Assembly: GCF_016458825.1 (NCBI RefSeq)
Contig: NZ_CP066744.1
Coordinates: 2,105,868 to 2,169,867 of the forward strand
Direction of reading: 5' to 3'
Length of the DNA: 64,000 nt
Source of the DNA: Miniphocaeibacter halophilus
GTDB taxonomy: Bacteria; Bacillota; Clostridia; Tissierellales; Peptoniphilaceae
The notes beneath the pieces were generated by a model that had not been told where the DNA came from, ran no database searches, and saw only the letters and a list, made by a program, of their open reading frames with translations. Below are positions 25,830 to 33,735 of the stretch, one piece after another. A program made the position numbers and the translations under genes. The first letter of the stretch is position 1. The number at the start of each line of letters is the position of its first letter.

Positions 25830-26261
25830 TTACCTTAGACTAGTTCTTGGAAATATTTTATAGTTGTTAAGAAATTCAAGGAAGTGTTTGACATGAAATT
25901 GTCTAAAAAAGGGTTGCCATACCACCCTAAATATAAATCTCTCACCATATTTAAATAAAAACATCTTTCTTTTAATTTTATATACATCTGTTTTAAATCC
26001 TTTAGTATCTTCCACTATTTCATAACCATCTTTTGTAATATATTGAAAATCAGCCACATAATAAATTGCTTTTTCCTTTTTTCCTTCATATTCAAAACCA
26101 TCTAGTATTAAAAACCTAGGCTGTAATTCTAGCTTATATATTTCCTTAGCTCTTTCTAAAAGTTTTAATTCTTTGTATCTATTTATTTCTTTTAAGCTAT
26201 CAAACTTAATACCATCACATTCACATCTAATAGCCCTATATTTGTTCCAGTTTCTTCTCAA
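25830..26261 (-). pseudogene. DUF1064 phage protein, 3' end replaced by IS sequence
   Basis: Residues 1 to about 114 match the phage DUF1064 family (RecU/Holliday-junction-resolvase-like nuclease fold). They show KYRAIRCECDGIKFDSLKE, LELQPRFLI, YYVADFQYITKDGYEIVEDTKG and KTDVYKIKRKMFLFKYGE, including the D...E-x-K catalytic pattern. The last 28 codons (from WQPFF) are read from the right end of the IS3 element, which starts at 25919. The phage gene thus lost its natural end by insertion or deletion. The nuclease core is nearly complete and might still be made. Confidence 0.75.
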
Positions 26262-26359
26262 CTTATTTACCTCTTTGTTTAATTAATCGTTTAATAGATT
26301 CCATTTCAGCACTGTTATTTTCATTACCTCTTTGTAGTACAATTATGTGTTGCATTAAT

Positions 26360-26452
26360 ATACTTCAAGTATTAATCGTGGCTTGAAATATTTTCAGGTA
26401 AATTGGTTTTCTTTGAAATATACTTGAATTATTTTCTAGCGTATATTAACAT
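26360..26452 (+). promoter_or_regulatory. Operator/promoter region of the cI-like repressor
   Basis: A perfect 13-bp palindrome ATACTTCAAGTAT (26360-26372) is repeated as a half-conserved copy ATACTTGAATTAT at 26420-26432. The second copy overlaps a -35 box TTGAAT (26424-26429), followed 17 bases later by -10 TAACAT (26447-26452). The layout fits autoregulation of the repressor and control of the divergent lytic operon. Confidence 0.6.
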
Positions 26453-26472
26453 ATATGAAAAGGAGACAAATT

Positions 26473-27132
26473 ATGACATTAGCTGATAATATAAGATTTT
26501 TAAGGAAAAAAAAGAATATGTCTCAAGATTATATAGCCGAAAAACTTGGATATAAATCATATACCACTATTCAAAAGTGGGAGTCTGGAATTTCTGAACC
26601 TTCCTTAGAAAAACTGCATGAATTATCGAAAATTTTTAATGTTGATATAGACTATCTAATATCTAAAGACTTAACAAAACCAGAGAATGAAATAATTGGA
26701 AAAGTAGAAACAATTAATTCATATAAATACATACCAGATCCTGTTTCTGCAGGAAATCTAGAAAATATGGAAGGACAAAAATACAGTAGCATATCTATTC
26801 CTAATAATTTTCTAGGAAAATATGCAAACAATCCAGACATTATTATTATGAAAGTTAACGGAGATTCTATGAATAAAATTATTCCAAATGAAAGTCTTAT
26901 TGGAATACTGGAAAACTTTCCTTTATGTGATTTAAAAAATGGAGATATTGTTGTATTTAATGATAACTATAATTGTTTTGTTAAAAGATTCTACAAAACC
27001 GATACTAAAATTATATTTAGACCTGAATCAACAGATGAATCATTTACCGATATAACTTTTGATATAACAGAAGATATTTTTACTACAGTTAAAATAGTCG
27101 GAAAAGTAGTTATGTATAATGTTATTTTGTAA
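26473..27132 (+). CDS. cI/LexA-like phage repressor (HTH plus S24 peptidase)
   Basis: The 219 residues contain an XRE-type helix-turn-helix (NIRFLRKKKNMSQDYIAEKLG through residue 60) and a C-terminal LexA-like protease domain. There, KVNGDSMNKIIP gives nucleophile Ser132 and CFVKRFY gives Lys171. A likely self-cleavage bond is Ala93-Gly94 (VSAGN). Such repressors hold a prophage silent and are cleaved after DNA damage when RecA is active. The start is set at 26473 behind AAAGGAGA; an upstream ATG is part of that site. It lies divergent from the DUF1064 gene, as in intact phages. It seems fully functional although the prophage is not. Confidence 0.9.
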   Translation: MTLADNIRFLRKKKNMSQDYIAEKLGYKSYTTIQKWESGISEPSLEKLHELSKIFNVDIDYLISKDLTKPENEIIGKVETINSYKYIPDPVSAGNLENMEGQKYSSISIPNNFLGKYANNPDIIIMKVNGDSMNKIIPNESLIGILENFPLCDLKNGDIVVFNDNYNCFVKRFYKTDTKIIFRPESTDESFTDITFDITEDIFTTVKIVGKVVMYNVIL

Positions 27133-27178
27133 TAAACATACTTAGTGTGTTTAAATAAATTTATTTAGGAGGATTTGT

Positions 27179-27685
27179 ATGTCAAGAAGTAAAGTAAAGA
27201 AGCCATTCTATAAAAGATGGTGGTTCATATTAATTGTAATAATAGTTGCAATTGGAGTTTATGGAGAAATAACTGGTTCAGAAAATACAGGAGTTAAAAT
27301 ATCCGTAAATAATGAAGATGTTACTGAAGAAAATACAAAAGAGCAAGGAAATGAGGAAACAGAAGCACCAACTGAAGCTATACCAACAGAATATAAGTCT
27401 GCTCTAAAGAAAGCAAAATCATATTCTGATACAATGCATATGTCAAAACAAGGTATCTATGATCAATTAGTATCAGAACATGGTGAAAAATTCCCTGCTG
27501 AAGCTGCAACCTATGCTATTGATAATTTAGAAACTAATTATAAAGAAAACGCACTCAAAAAAGCAGAAAGTTATCAAGAGACTATGTCAATGTCCAAACA
27601 AGCCATATATGATCAATTAGTATCAGAACATGGTGAAAAATTTACAGCTGAAGAAGCTCAATATGCTATTGATAATTTAGAATAA
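27179..27685 (+). CDS. Membrane-anchored Ltp-type protein (two repeats), possible superinfection exclusion
   Basis: One hydrophobic segment near the N-terminus (WWFILIVIIVAIGVYGEI, residues 14-31) anchors the protein with the rest outside. An acidic linker follows, then two nearly identical 44-residue Ltp repeats (about 77-120 and 124-168). Each has ALKKA-SY--TM-MSKQ-IYDQLVSEHGEKF and AIDNLE. The same domain occurs in the Ltp lipoprotein of Streptococcus thermophilus phage TP-J34, which blocks DNA entry of other phages. Here the anchor is a membrane helix, not a lipobox. The position directly after the repressor, inside the prophage, supports a lysogenic-conversion role. Confidence 0.82.
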   Translation: MSRSKVKKPFYKRWWFILIVIIVAIGVYGEITGSENTGVKISVNNEDVTEENTKEQGNEETEAPTEAIPTEYKSALKKAKSYSDTMHMSKQGIYDQLVSEHGEKFPAEAATYAIDNLETNYKENALKKAESYQETMSMSKQAIYDQLVSEHGEKFTAEEAQYAIDNLE

Positions 27686-27713
27686 TAATTATATTTAAAT
27701 AAAGGAGAATTAT

Positions 27714-29108
27714 ATGAAAAAGAAAATTTTAAGTTTAGTATTAGCGGTAACATTAAGTATTACTACTCTATTATCTAATCTATCATTAGCAGATAGTAGA
27801 GAACTAAATGTAACAAGAATTGCAGGTTCAGGAAGATATGAAACAGCAGTAGAAGCAAGCAAGGCAACATTTAAAACATCTAAATATGCAGTAGTTGCAA
27901 GTGGAGAAGGCTTTGCTGATGCATTAGTAGGTGGAACTTTGGCAACTCAAATAGAAGCCCCTATTTTATTAGTTGGTAAAAACTCTGTTCCTAATGCAGT
28001 TTTTAATGAAATAAAGAGACTTGGAGTAGAAAAGGTATATTTATTGGGTGGTACAAATACTATCTCTAAGTCTGTCGAATCTACATTAAATACCGGAATA
28101 ACAAATGTTGAAAGATTAGCAGGAAAAGACAGATTAGAAACAGCTAAAAAAATCGGTGAATTAAAACAAGAATTTGAAAAAATGCCAGGACTTATTGAAG
28201 ATAATCCTTTGATAGCAATGGTTAACGGAAATAATTTTGCAGATGCATTAGCTGCTGCTCCTTTTGTAGGATCTATGAAAAAAACTCATATGATTCCTTA
28301 TATCGGTCAAGATTTAAGTAAATCAGTGAATGAATATGTATTTGGTGGAACAAATTCAGTACCTAAAACAGCTTCAGAAGCATATAGATTAGCAGGTTCC
28401 AATAGAGAAGAAACTGCTATTAAAATTGCTGAATCCTACGATGGTAGACTAAATATAAAATTAGATACCATAGTATTAGTTGATGGATATAATTACCCAG
28501 ATGCTTTAGCTTCAGCTCCAGTAGCAAGTATGAATAACGGAGCAATATTATTAACTCATCCAACTAATTTTAGCAAAGCTACAAAAGATTATATAAATAA
28601 TAATGACAATATAAAAAATGTAATTATAGTAGGTGGAGAAAATTCAGTATCAGCTAATATTGAAAGGGAATTAAGAGGAGAAGTTACACCACCTGTAGTA
28701 GAAGAAAATAATTTTGATAAGTTAGATAAAGGATTACAGGCATATGTTGCCACTAGTATTACTGGTGACTGGAGACTAGAAGAACTAAAAGAGTTGCCAT
28801 TTGGTATGGCTTTTCATTACCATTATGATGGAAATACATTATATACTCAAATACATGGTGGAGCTGGACTCGCTCACCCAATCTACAAGTTTACTGTTGG
28901 AAAAGACAGCATAACATATTTAGACGGAGTAGTGCATTCTAGTTGGTATGAATGGAGCCAATTAGATATTCCATCTAAAACAGTGACTAAAGAAAATTTG
29001 TATAATGAATATTTAGCACATAAAGAAGAATATGATAAGGCAACTGCAAATGAGCATTTTGGTTCAGCAGAATATTTAATGGAAGATTATATTGAAAATC
29101 ACAAGTAA
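27714..29108 (+). CDS. Secreted cell-wall-binding (CWB2) surface protein A
   Basis: A signal peptide (MKKKILSLVLAVTLSITTLL..., cleavage near LSLADS) leads three cell-wall-binding-repeat-2 units (about 32-125, 130-220, 222-325). They are marked by RIAGSGRYETAVEAS, GFADALVGG, VYLLGGTNT, RLAGKDRLETA, YPDALASAPVAS and VIIVGGENSVS. In Clostridia such triplets hold proteins to the anionic wall polymer. A C-terminal 130-residue domain (about 335-464) shows no known motif and is probably the functional part. It lies between the Ltp-like gene and the integrase. A paralogue is at 30.9 kb, and the two share the ribosome site and leader sequence. Confidence 0.9.
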   Translation: MKKKILSLVLAVTLSITTLLSNLSLADSRELNVTRIAGSGRYETAVEASKATFKTSKYAVVASGEGFADALVGGTLATQIEAPILLVGKNSVPNAVFNEIKRLGVEKVYLLGGTNTISKSVESTLNTGITNVERLAGKDRLETAKKIGELKQEFEKMPGLIEDNPLIAMVNGNNFADALAAAPFVGSMKKTHMIPYIGQDLSKSVNEYVFGGTNSVPKTASEAYRLAGSNREETAIKIAESYDGRLNIKLDTIVLVDGYNYPDALASAPVASMNNGAILLTHPTNFSKATKDYINNNDNIKNVIIVGGENSVSANIERELRGEVTPPVVEENNFDKLDKGLQAYVATSITGDWRLEELKELPFGMAFHYHYDGNTLYTQIHGGAGLAHPIYKFTVGKDSITYLDGVVHSSWYEWSQLDIPSKTVTKENLYNEYLAHKEEYDKATANEHFGSAEYLMEDYIENHK

Positions 29109-29121
29109 GATATAAATTAAA

Positions 29122-29152
29122 AAGCCCCTCATGCGGTAACATGAAGGACTTT
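29122..29152 (+). terminator. Stem-loop after CWB2 protein A
   Basis: AAGCCCCTCATG and CATGAAGGACTT pair at 10 of 12 positions around a 7-base loop, 14 bases after the stop. No T run follows on the plus strand, so termination may be weak. Confidence 0.4.
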
Positions 29153-29236
29153 ATAATATAAGGATATATAGATATACATCCCAATACCACAATAGGATTA
29201 TATCATATATCCCCTATTTTTATGAAGGAGGATATT

Positions 29237-30399
29237 ATGGCTAAGAAAAGAAGTAAAGCTAATGCTGATGGAACTATCTTTGTCGAATTAAGAAATAATA
29301 AGAAGTATTATAAGGCACAGTTAATTATAGGAACCAATGAAGATGGCAGTCCTAAAAGAAAATCATTTTGTAGTTATAATTGAGATAATGTTGTTAAGAG
29401 AATGGAAGAATATAAATACAAATTAAATTTAGGCTTAATTTCTGCAGATAGTGAAACCACATTAGAAAAATATTGTTATACCTGGTTATATCAATATAAA
29501 AAAATTGAATGGAAACCATCCACCTTTGCAAGAAACGAAGGTATCTATAGAAACTATATTCAAGGATCCCCTATTGCAAAATTTAAATTATTAGACTTAA
29601 AAACAATTCATTTTCAAAAGTATATAAATAAAATAGTGAAAGAAAAAACTATAGCTACAAGAAAATAATTGTATCATGTTTAAATTATGCTATAAAAGAA
29701 GATTTAGTAGTAAAAAATTATTGTTCCTTTGTTACCATACCCAAAGCTCCACCTGTAAAAAATACCCTGTATTTACCTTAGAACAGCAAAAAACCATTTT
29801 AGAAAATTTAGACAACTCTACCTATGGATTAGCAGTTAAAATTGCATTTGGTACAGGATTAAGGCTAGGAGAACTAACTGCACTTAAATGGACTGATATA
29901 GATTTTGAAGAAGGAACTTTAAACGTAAATAAAGTATTAAAACAAGTTAATGTAGTAGATAATGATGGAACAAGACATGCTGAACTGTTAATGCAAACAC
30001 CTAAAACAGAAAGTAGTAATAGAATAGTTCCTATCCCCTCTGTTTTAATGAAAGAACTTAAAAAGCATAAAAGTGAACAAGCTATAAGAATTATGAGATA
30101 TAGAAAAACTTATAAAGATGAAAAGTTTATTTTCGAAAACGGATTAGGTGAACCATTAGAACCAAGAAGGCTTCCAAGATTTTTTGCTAAAAAATTAAAA
30201 GAATTAGAAATACCTATGTGAAATTTCATGGAATAAGACATACTTATGCTACAAGGCTATTGAAAATAAGGTTGAACCAAAAGTAGTTCAAACATTAATG
30301 GGCCATTCTGACATAGCAACTACATTGAATATATATACTCATGCAATGCCAAAAGAAAAATCAGATGCTGCAGAATCATTAAATGAACTATTTGGTTAA
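29237..30399 (+). pseudogene. Phage tyrosine integrase, multiply disrupted
   Basis: From ATG at 29237 (behind GAAGGAGG) the frame reads an AP2-like arm-binding domain (GTIFVELRNNKKYYKAQLI) and a SAM-like core-binding domain. It then has a catalytic domain with TGLRLGELTALKWTDID (first Arg), FHGIRHTYATRL (HxxR) and LMGHSDIATTLNIYTH, stopping at 30399. It is broken by an in-frame TGA at 29381 and by frameshifts near 29662, 29765, 30219 and 30266. So many separate lesions point to genuine decay and not to a single sequencing error. The enzyme would have been about 385 residues, of the Tn916/Siphoviridae integrase type. Confidence 0.9.
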
Positions 30400-30407
30400 A
30401 TTTTAAA

Positions 30408-30450
30408 AATACAGTAATACTTGTTATATTTAAAAGAGTATTACTGTATT
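30408..30450 (+). terminator. Terminator after the integrase
   Basis: A perfect 14-bp stem (AATACAGTAATACT / AGTATTACTGTATT) with a 15-base loop lies 8 bases behind the integrase stop and is followed by TTCTTATTTT. It could serve both strands. Confidence 0.75.
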
Positions 30451-30886
30451 TTCTTATTTTAATCTTTATCTCCAAATACTAAATTAAGTAAAATTATACA
30501 ACTTACCATGGATAAAAAAAAGTTAATCTATGAATAATGTAACATAAGGTAATTTCTCCATTATATTATTCAATTATAAAAAAGATAATATCTAGAATAA
30601 TTATAATTAACGCTGTTAAAAAAATGTTTCTTTTAATTTTTTTAGAAAACATTGTTTTTTCCATATCAATTAAACTTTTAATCCTTCTCTTGTAATAAAG
30701 TTACATGTATATTTAATTTTCATTCTTTAATAATAAGAAAATATTTTAAGCATTTATCATGTTTACTATAATTAAATACATAAATATTCTAATTAATAAT
30801 TTTATTTTAATTTGGGTATGTATTAAACATTGGGATTAAATAATTAATTTTCTAATAACAATTATATTTAAGTAAAGGAGAATGAT
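30451..30886. other. Gene-poor stretch between integrase and CWB2 protein B
   Basis: About 435 very AT-rich bases. The only coding candidate is a 32-codon minus-strand frame at 30566-30664 (MEKTMFSKKIKRNIFLTALI...). It is strongly hydrophobic and would be a single membrane helix, but it has no clear ribosome site. No direct repeat matching the left island edge was found here, although the phage attachment site is expected in this area. Confidence 0.4.
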
Positions 30887-32251
30887 ATGAAAAAGAAAGT
30901 TTTAAGTTTAATGCTTGCATTAACATTTACATTTAGTTCTTTGTTACCAGCTACATCGCTTGCTGACAATAAAAAATTAAATGTAAAAAGAATAGCTGGC
31001 AGTGGTAGATATGAAACAGCCGTAGAAGCTAGTAAGAAAACATTTGAAAGAAGTAAATATGCAGTAGTTGCAAGCGGAGAAAAGTTTGCTGACGCTCTTG
31101 TCGGAGGAACTTTAGCAACTCAGATTGAAGCACCGGTACTATTGGTAAATAAAAATTCAGTTCCTAGCGTTGTAACAACTGAAATTAAAAGACTAGAAGT
31201 TGAAAAAGTATATTTGTTAGGTGGAACTTCTACAGTGGAAAATTCTCTGAAACAACTAGGTGTTTCTGTAGAAAGATTAGCTGGTAGAAATAAGGCTTAT
31301 ACAGCTCAAGAAATTGCAAAAGCAAGAGCAAAACATTTAGGGATTGATACAAACTGGACTGAATTTGCAGCTATAGATGCAAATAATTATGCAGATGCAT
31401 TAAGTGCAGCTCCTTTTGTTTCTCAGCTTAATTATTTTATTCCTTTGATACCAATTGAAAAAGGCAATACTAGTTCAGCTCATACAGTAGCTTTGGGTGG
31501 TACTAATAGCGTTACAAAGTCAACTACAGAAAAGAAAAGGTACGCAGGTTCTAATAGAGAAGGAACAGCTGTTGAAATAGCTAAAGCATATGAAGAGGAA
31601 TTAAACAAAGAAATTAATACTGTAGTCCTAGTTCATGGATATGATTATCCGGATGCACTAGCTTCTGCACCAGTGGCTAGTATGAACAATGGCGTAATAT
31701 TATTAACAAATTCTAAAACATTATCTAAAGAAACAAAATCATTTATAGACAATAACGATAATATTAAAAATGTAATTATTGTTGGTGGAGAAAATTCAGT
31801 ATCTAAAAACATTGAAAGAGAATTAAGAGGAGAGGTTATAACCCCAATAGAAAATAACTTTGATAAATTAGATATAAAGTTACAGGCATTCTTGATTACA
31901 AGTATTGCAGATGAAAGAGTCTTCGAATTTCGAAATTTAGATTACATGGAGTTTTATTTTGATATAAAAGGTAATAATATATACACTTATTTAACCAGTG
32001 GTGTTGGTTCTGGTCATCCTATTAATAAATTTACAATAAATATAGATACTATAATATATAAAAACAGCATTGTAGCTAGAATTGAAGAAACAAAAGTCTA
32101 TGATGGTAAAAATAAAACCGTTACAAAAAAAGAATTATATGATGAATACTTAAAATATAAAAATGATTATGATGTAGCGGCTACCAAAATAAAATTTTCA
32201 AAAGAAATAGATGTGGATTTAATAAGAATTGTAGAAGATTCTATTAAATAA
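30887..32251 (+). CDS. Secreted cell-wall-binding (CWB2) surface protein B
   Basis: This 454-residue paralogue of the protein at 27.7 kb has the same plan. A signal peptide (MKKKVLSLMLALTFTFSSLLP, cleavage near SLADN) is followed by three CWB2 repeats (KRIAGSGRYETAVEAS, VYLLGGTST, AVALGGTNSV, RYAGSNREGTAVEIA, YPDALASAPVAS, VIIVGGENSVS). A C-terminal domain of about 125 residues starts NNFDKLDIKLQAF. Repeats one and three are very close to the paralogue, whereas repeat two and the C-terminal domain have diverged. The ribosome site and upstream bases are also shared, so this looks like a tandem duplication. It lies just outside the integrase terminator. Confidence 0.9.
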   Translation: MKKKVLSLMLALTFTFSSLLPATSLADNKKLNVKRIAGSGRYETAVEASKKTFERSKYAVVASGEKFADALVGGTLATQIEAPVLLVNKNSVPSVVTTEIKRLEVEKVYLLGGTSTVENSLKQLGVSVERLAGRNKAYTAQEIAKARAKHLGIDTNWTEFAAIDANNYADALSAAPFVSQLNYFIPLIPIEKGNTSSAHTVALGGTNSVTKSTTEKKRYAGSNREGTAVEIAKAYEEELNKEINTVVLVHGYDYPDALASAPVASMNNGVILLTNSKTLSKETKSFIDNNDNIKNVIIVGGENSVSKNIERELRGEVITPIENNFDKLDIKLQAFLITSIADERVFEFRNLDYMEFYFDIKGNNIYTYLTSGVGSGHPINKFTINIDTIIYKNSIVARIEETKVYDGKNKTVTKKELYDEYLKYKNDYDVAATKIKFSKEIDVDLIRIVEDSIK

Positions 32252-32293
32252 TTAATAATAAAATATTCTTATTATTAATTGAGTATAAAATAA

Positions 32294-32332
32294 AAACCGG
32301 CATAAATCCTATATTGGATACTATGCTGGTTT
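32294..32332. terminator. Bidirectional terminator between converging genes
   Basis: AAACCGGCATA and TATGCTGGTTT form an outer stem with an inner AATCC/GGAT stem. T-rich tracts lie on both outer sides, so it can end both CWB2 protein B and the opposing small gene. Confidence 0.7.
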
Positions 32333-32344
32333 AGTTTGCTATTA

Positions 32345-32569
32345 TTACTTATTATTTAAATCCTCATCTATTAATTTACTAATTAATTTGTCTAATTCCT
32401 CAGGTTCTAGTCCAGTAAAATCTTCAATGCTCAATCCTTTTTTCTTTAAATACATTTTTCCAAAAGTCATTAAAATATCTTCTTCAAATTTTCTTTTATC
32501 AGCACGAAGTTGTTCTAATCTTAATTTTAATTCCTCTTCCTGAATAACAATTTCTCTATATTCTGACAT
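32345..32569 (-). CDS. Small coiled-coil hypothetical protein
   Basis: A 74-residue, highly charged protein, predicted helical from the start (MSEYREIVIQEEELKLRLEQLRADKRKFEEDI) with heptad spacing, then a short second helix region. It has no membrane segment, no Cys and no known motif. A strong GGAGG site precedes the start at 32569, which supports that it is expressed. It converges on the CWB2 gene and marks the right edge of the accessory island. Function unknown. Confidence 0.6.
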   Translation of the reverse strand: MSEYREIVIQEEELKLRLEQLRADKRKFEEDILMTFGKMYLKKKGLSIEDFTGLEPEELDKLISKLIDEDLNNK

Positions 32570-32814
32570 TTCAATACCTCCTTGAAATTTTAAGAAATAG
32601 AATCATTTAGTTTATAATAATATACCCATTATTATTTCATTATAAAGATTTATTTTTTAACAACACCTGAAAAAACTGGTAATTTCTATTTGATAATCCA
32701 AACCAACTTCTTTTCATTATTTCTTTTTTTAACTATCCTAAAATCTAATATATCTAAAGCTATTTAACATGAAAGACCTTGTAGTTATTAAAACAAGCTG
32801 TTAATAATCTTCAA

Positions 32815-33672
32815 TTATTTTTCTGTACTAATAAGTATTTCTTCTCCGTCGCTTATTATAATTATGTCTCCCGATATATCTGTTCTATAAGTTTTAATAT
32901 TATGTTTTTCCAGTCTATTTAAGGCTTCTTTATGAGGATGTCCATACATATTATCCTTTCCAACGGATATTATTCCATATTCAGGATTAACTTCTTTTAA
33001 AAACTCTTCTGATGATGCTTTCCTACTACCATGATGTCCTATATGAAGAATTTTTGCGTCTATTTCTTCTCCTGTATACATTAATGTAGATTCTTCCAGT
33101 TTCTCTGCATCACCGGTAAAAAGAAAGGAATTTTCCCCATGATTGACCTTTACAGCTAATGAGTTGTTGTTAGTATCAAAATTGTATGCAGTTGGTCCTA
33201 AAATTTCAAAATTTGCTTCACCGAATTTAAAACTATCTCCTACTTTTGGTATAATCGTATTAATATTTTTACTTTCATATGCATTTACAAAGCTATCATA
33301 AATTTTACTATCTACTTCTTCTTCATTTCTTATTATATTTTTTACTTCATATTTATTTATCACACCTATAAGACCACTAATATGATCACTATGGGGATGA
33401 GTTGCAATAACATAATCAATTTTATTTATACCTAATTTTTCTATATAACTTACTACTTTAGAAGATGCATGCCTTTCCCCGCCATCAATTAATATAGATT
33501 CTCCTTTTGATATTAACAAGGTACTATCTCCTTGTCCTACATCAATAAAATGTACTTCTAAATCTGAATTTACATTATCAGCTAGATTTTCAGTTACTGT
33601 TATTCCACCAAAAGCCGTAATTAATAAGGCTATTATTAAGGATATAATTTTTTTCTTAGTTATTTTTTTCAT
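32815..33672 (-). CDS. Secreted/membrane-anchored ComEC-like metallo-beta-lactamase-fold hydrolase
   Basis: An N-terminal hydrophobic segment (residues 8-24) suggests secretion or anchoring. It is followed by the ComEC C-terminal-type MBL domain with VHFIDVGQGDSTLL, the metal motif ATHPHSDHISG, FTGDAE, LHIGHHGS and ISVGKDNMYGHPHKEAL. Stand-alone proteins of this type are thought to be extracellular nucleases or phosphodiesterases that help use DNA or competence substrates; the role here is inferred. At 285 residues it is complete. A 245-base AT-rich gap lies downstream, holding no gene I can support. Confidence 0.85.
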   Translation of the reverse strand: MKKITKKKIISLIIALLITAFGGITVTENLADNVNSDLEVHFIDVGQGDSTLLISKGESILIDGGERHASSKVVSYIEKLGINKIDYVIATHPHSDHISGLIGVINKYEVKNIIRNEEEVDSKIYDSFVNAYESKNINTIIPKVGDSFKFGEANFEILGPTAYNFDTNNNSLAVKVNHGENSFLFTGDAEKLEESTLMYTGEEIDAKILHIGHHGSRKASSEEFLKEVNPEYGIISVGKDNMYGHPHKEALNRLEKHNIKTYRTDISGDIIIISDGEEILISTEK

Positions 33673-33713
33673 ATTATCACCTTAAAGAAGTATAGCATAT
33701 TTTTAGTAAAAAA

Positions 33714-33735
33714 AATAAAGCCTGTTGGCTTTATT
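33714..33735 (-). terminator. Terminator of the folD operon
   Basis: AATAAAGCC and GGCTTTATT form a 9-bp stem with a 4-base loop. On the minus strand eight T follow. Confidence 0.8.

Larger units (their letters stand above)
23959..25919 (+). mobile_element. Older IS3-family element, split by a second IS3 element
   Basis: The left end (23959 on) begins TGGATAGGCTACACTAAATA, and the right end, read inward from 25919, begins TGGCAACCCTTTTTTAGACA. These match, respectively, the left and right ends of the inserted element. The left piece keeps a degraded orfA start (ATG at 24036, then a frameshifted KKYDDKFKE). The right piece keeps the C-terminal part of orfB. A related IS3 element lies between them in the opposite direction. 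The right end cuts the DUF1064 gene. Confidence 0.75.
23218..30450. mobile_element. Defective prophage remnant
   Basis: Lysis-type genes (minus strand, 23.2-23.9 kb), a truncated DUF1064 phage gene (25.9 kb), a divergent cI-like repressor, an Ltp-type gene and a tyrosine integrase (to 30.4 kb) are laid out in the order expected for a lambdoid/Siphoviridae-like prophage. Everything between the early replication genes and lysis is missing and is replaced by two nested IS3 elements. The integrase and lysin are broken, whereas the repressor and surface genes are intact. No attachment-site repeats could be identified, so the borders are estimates; the two-gene module on the left and the second CWB2 gene on the right may also belong. 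Confidence 0.7.

Noticed and set aside
29676-30221. Stand-alone integrase gene starting at 29676
   Set aside because: Its first 30 codons are out of frame with the integrase family; it is an internal piece of the broken gene that starts at 29237.
30566-30664. 32-codon hydrophobic minus-strand frame as a type I toxin
   Set aside because: There is no clear ribosome site, no antisense RNA promoter or repeat structure; hydrophobic peptides arise easily in such AT-rich DNA.
18675-30886. tRNA-Cys as the prophage attachment site
   Set aside because: The tRNA lies next to the island, but no copy of its 3' end was found near the integrase at 30.4-30.9 kb.
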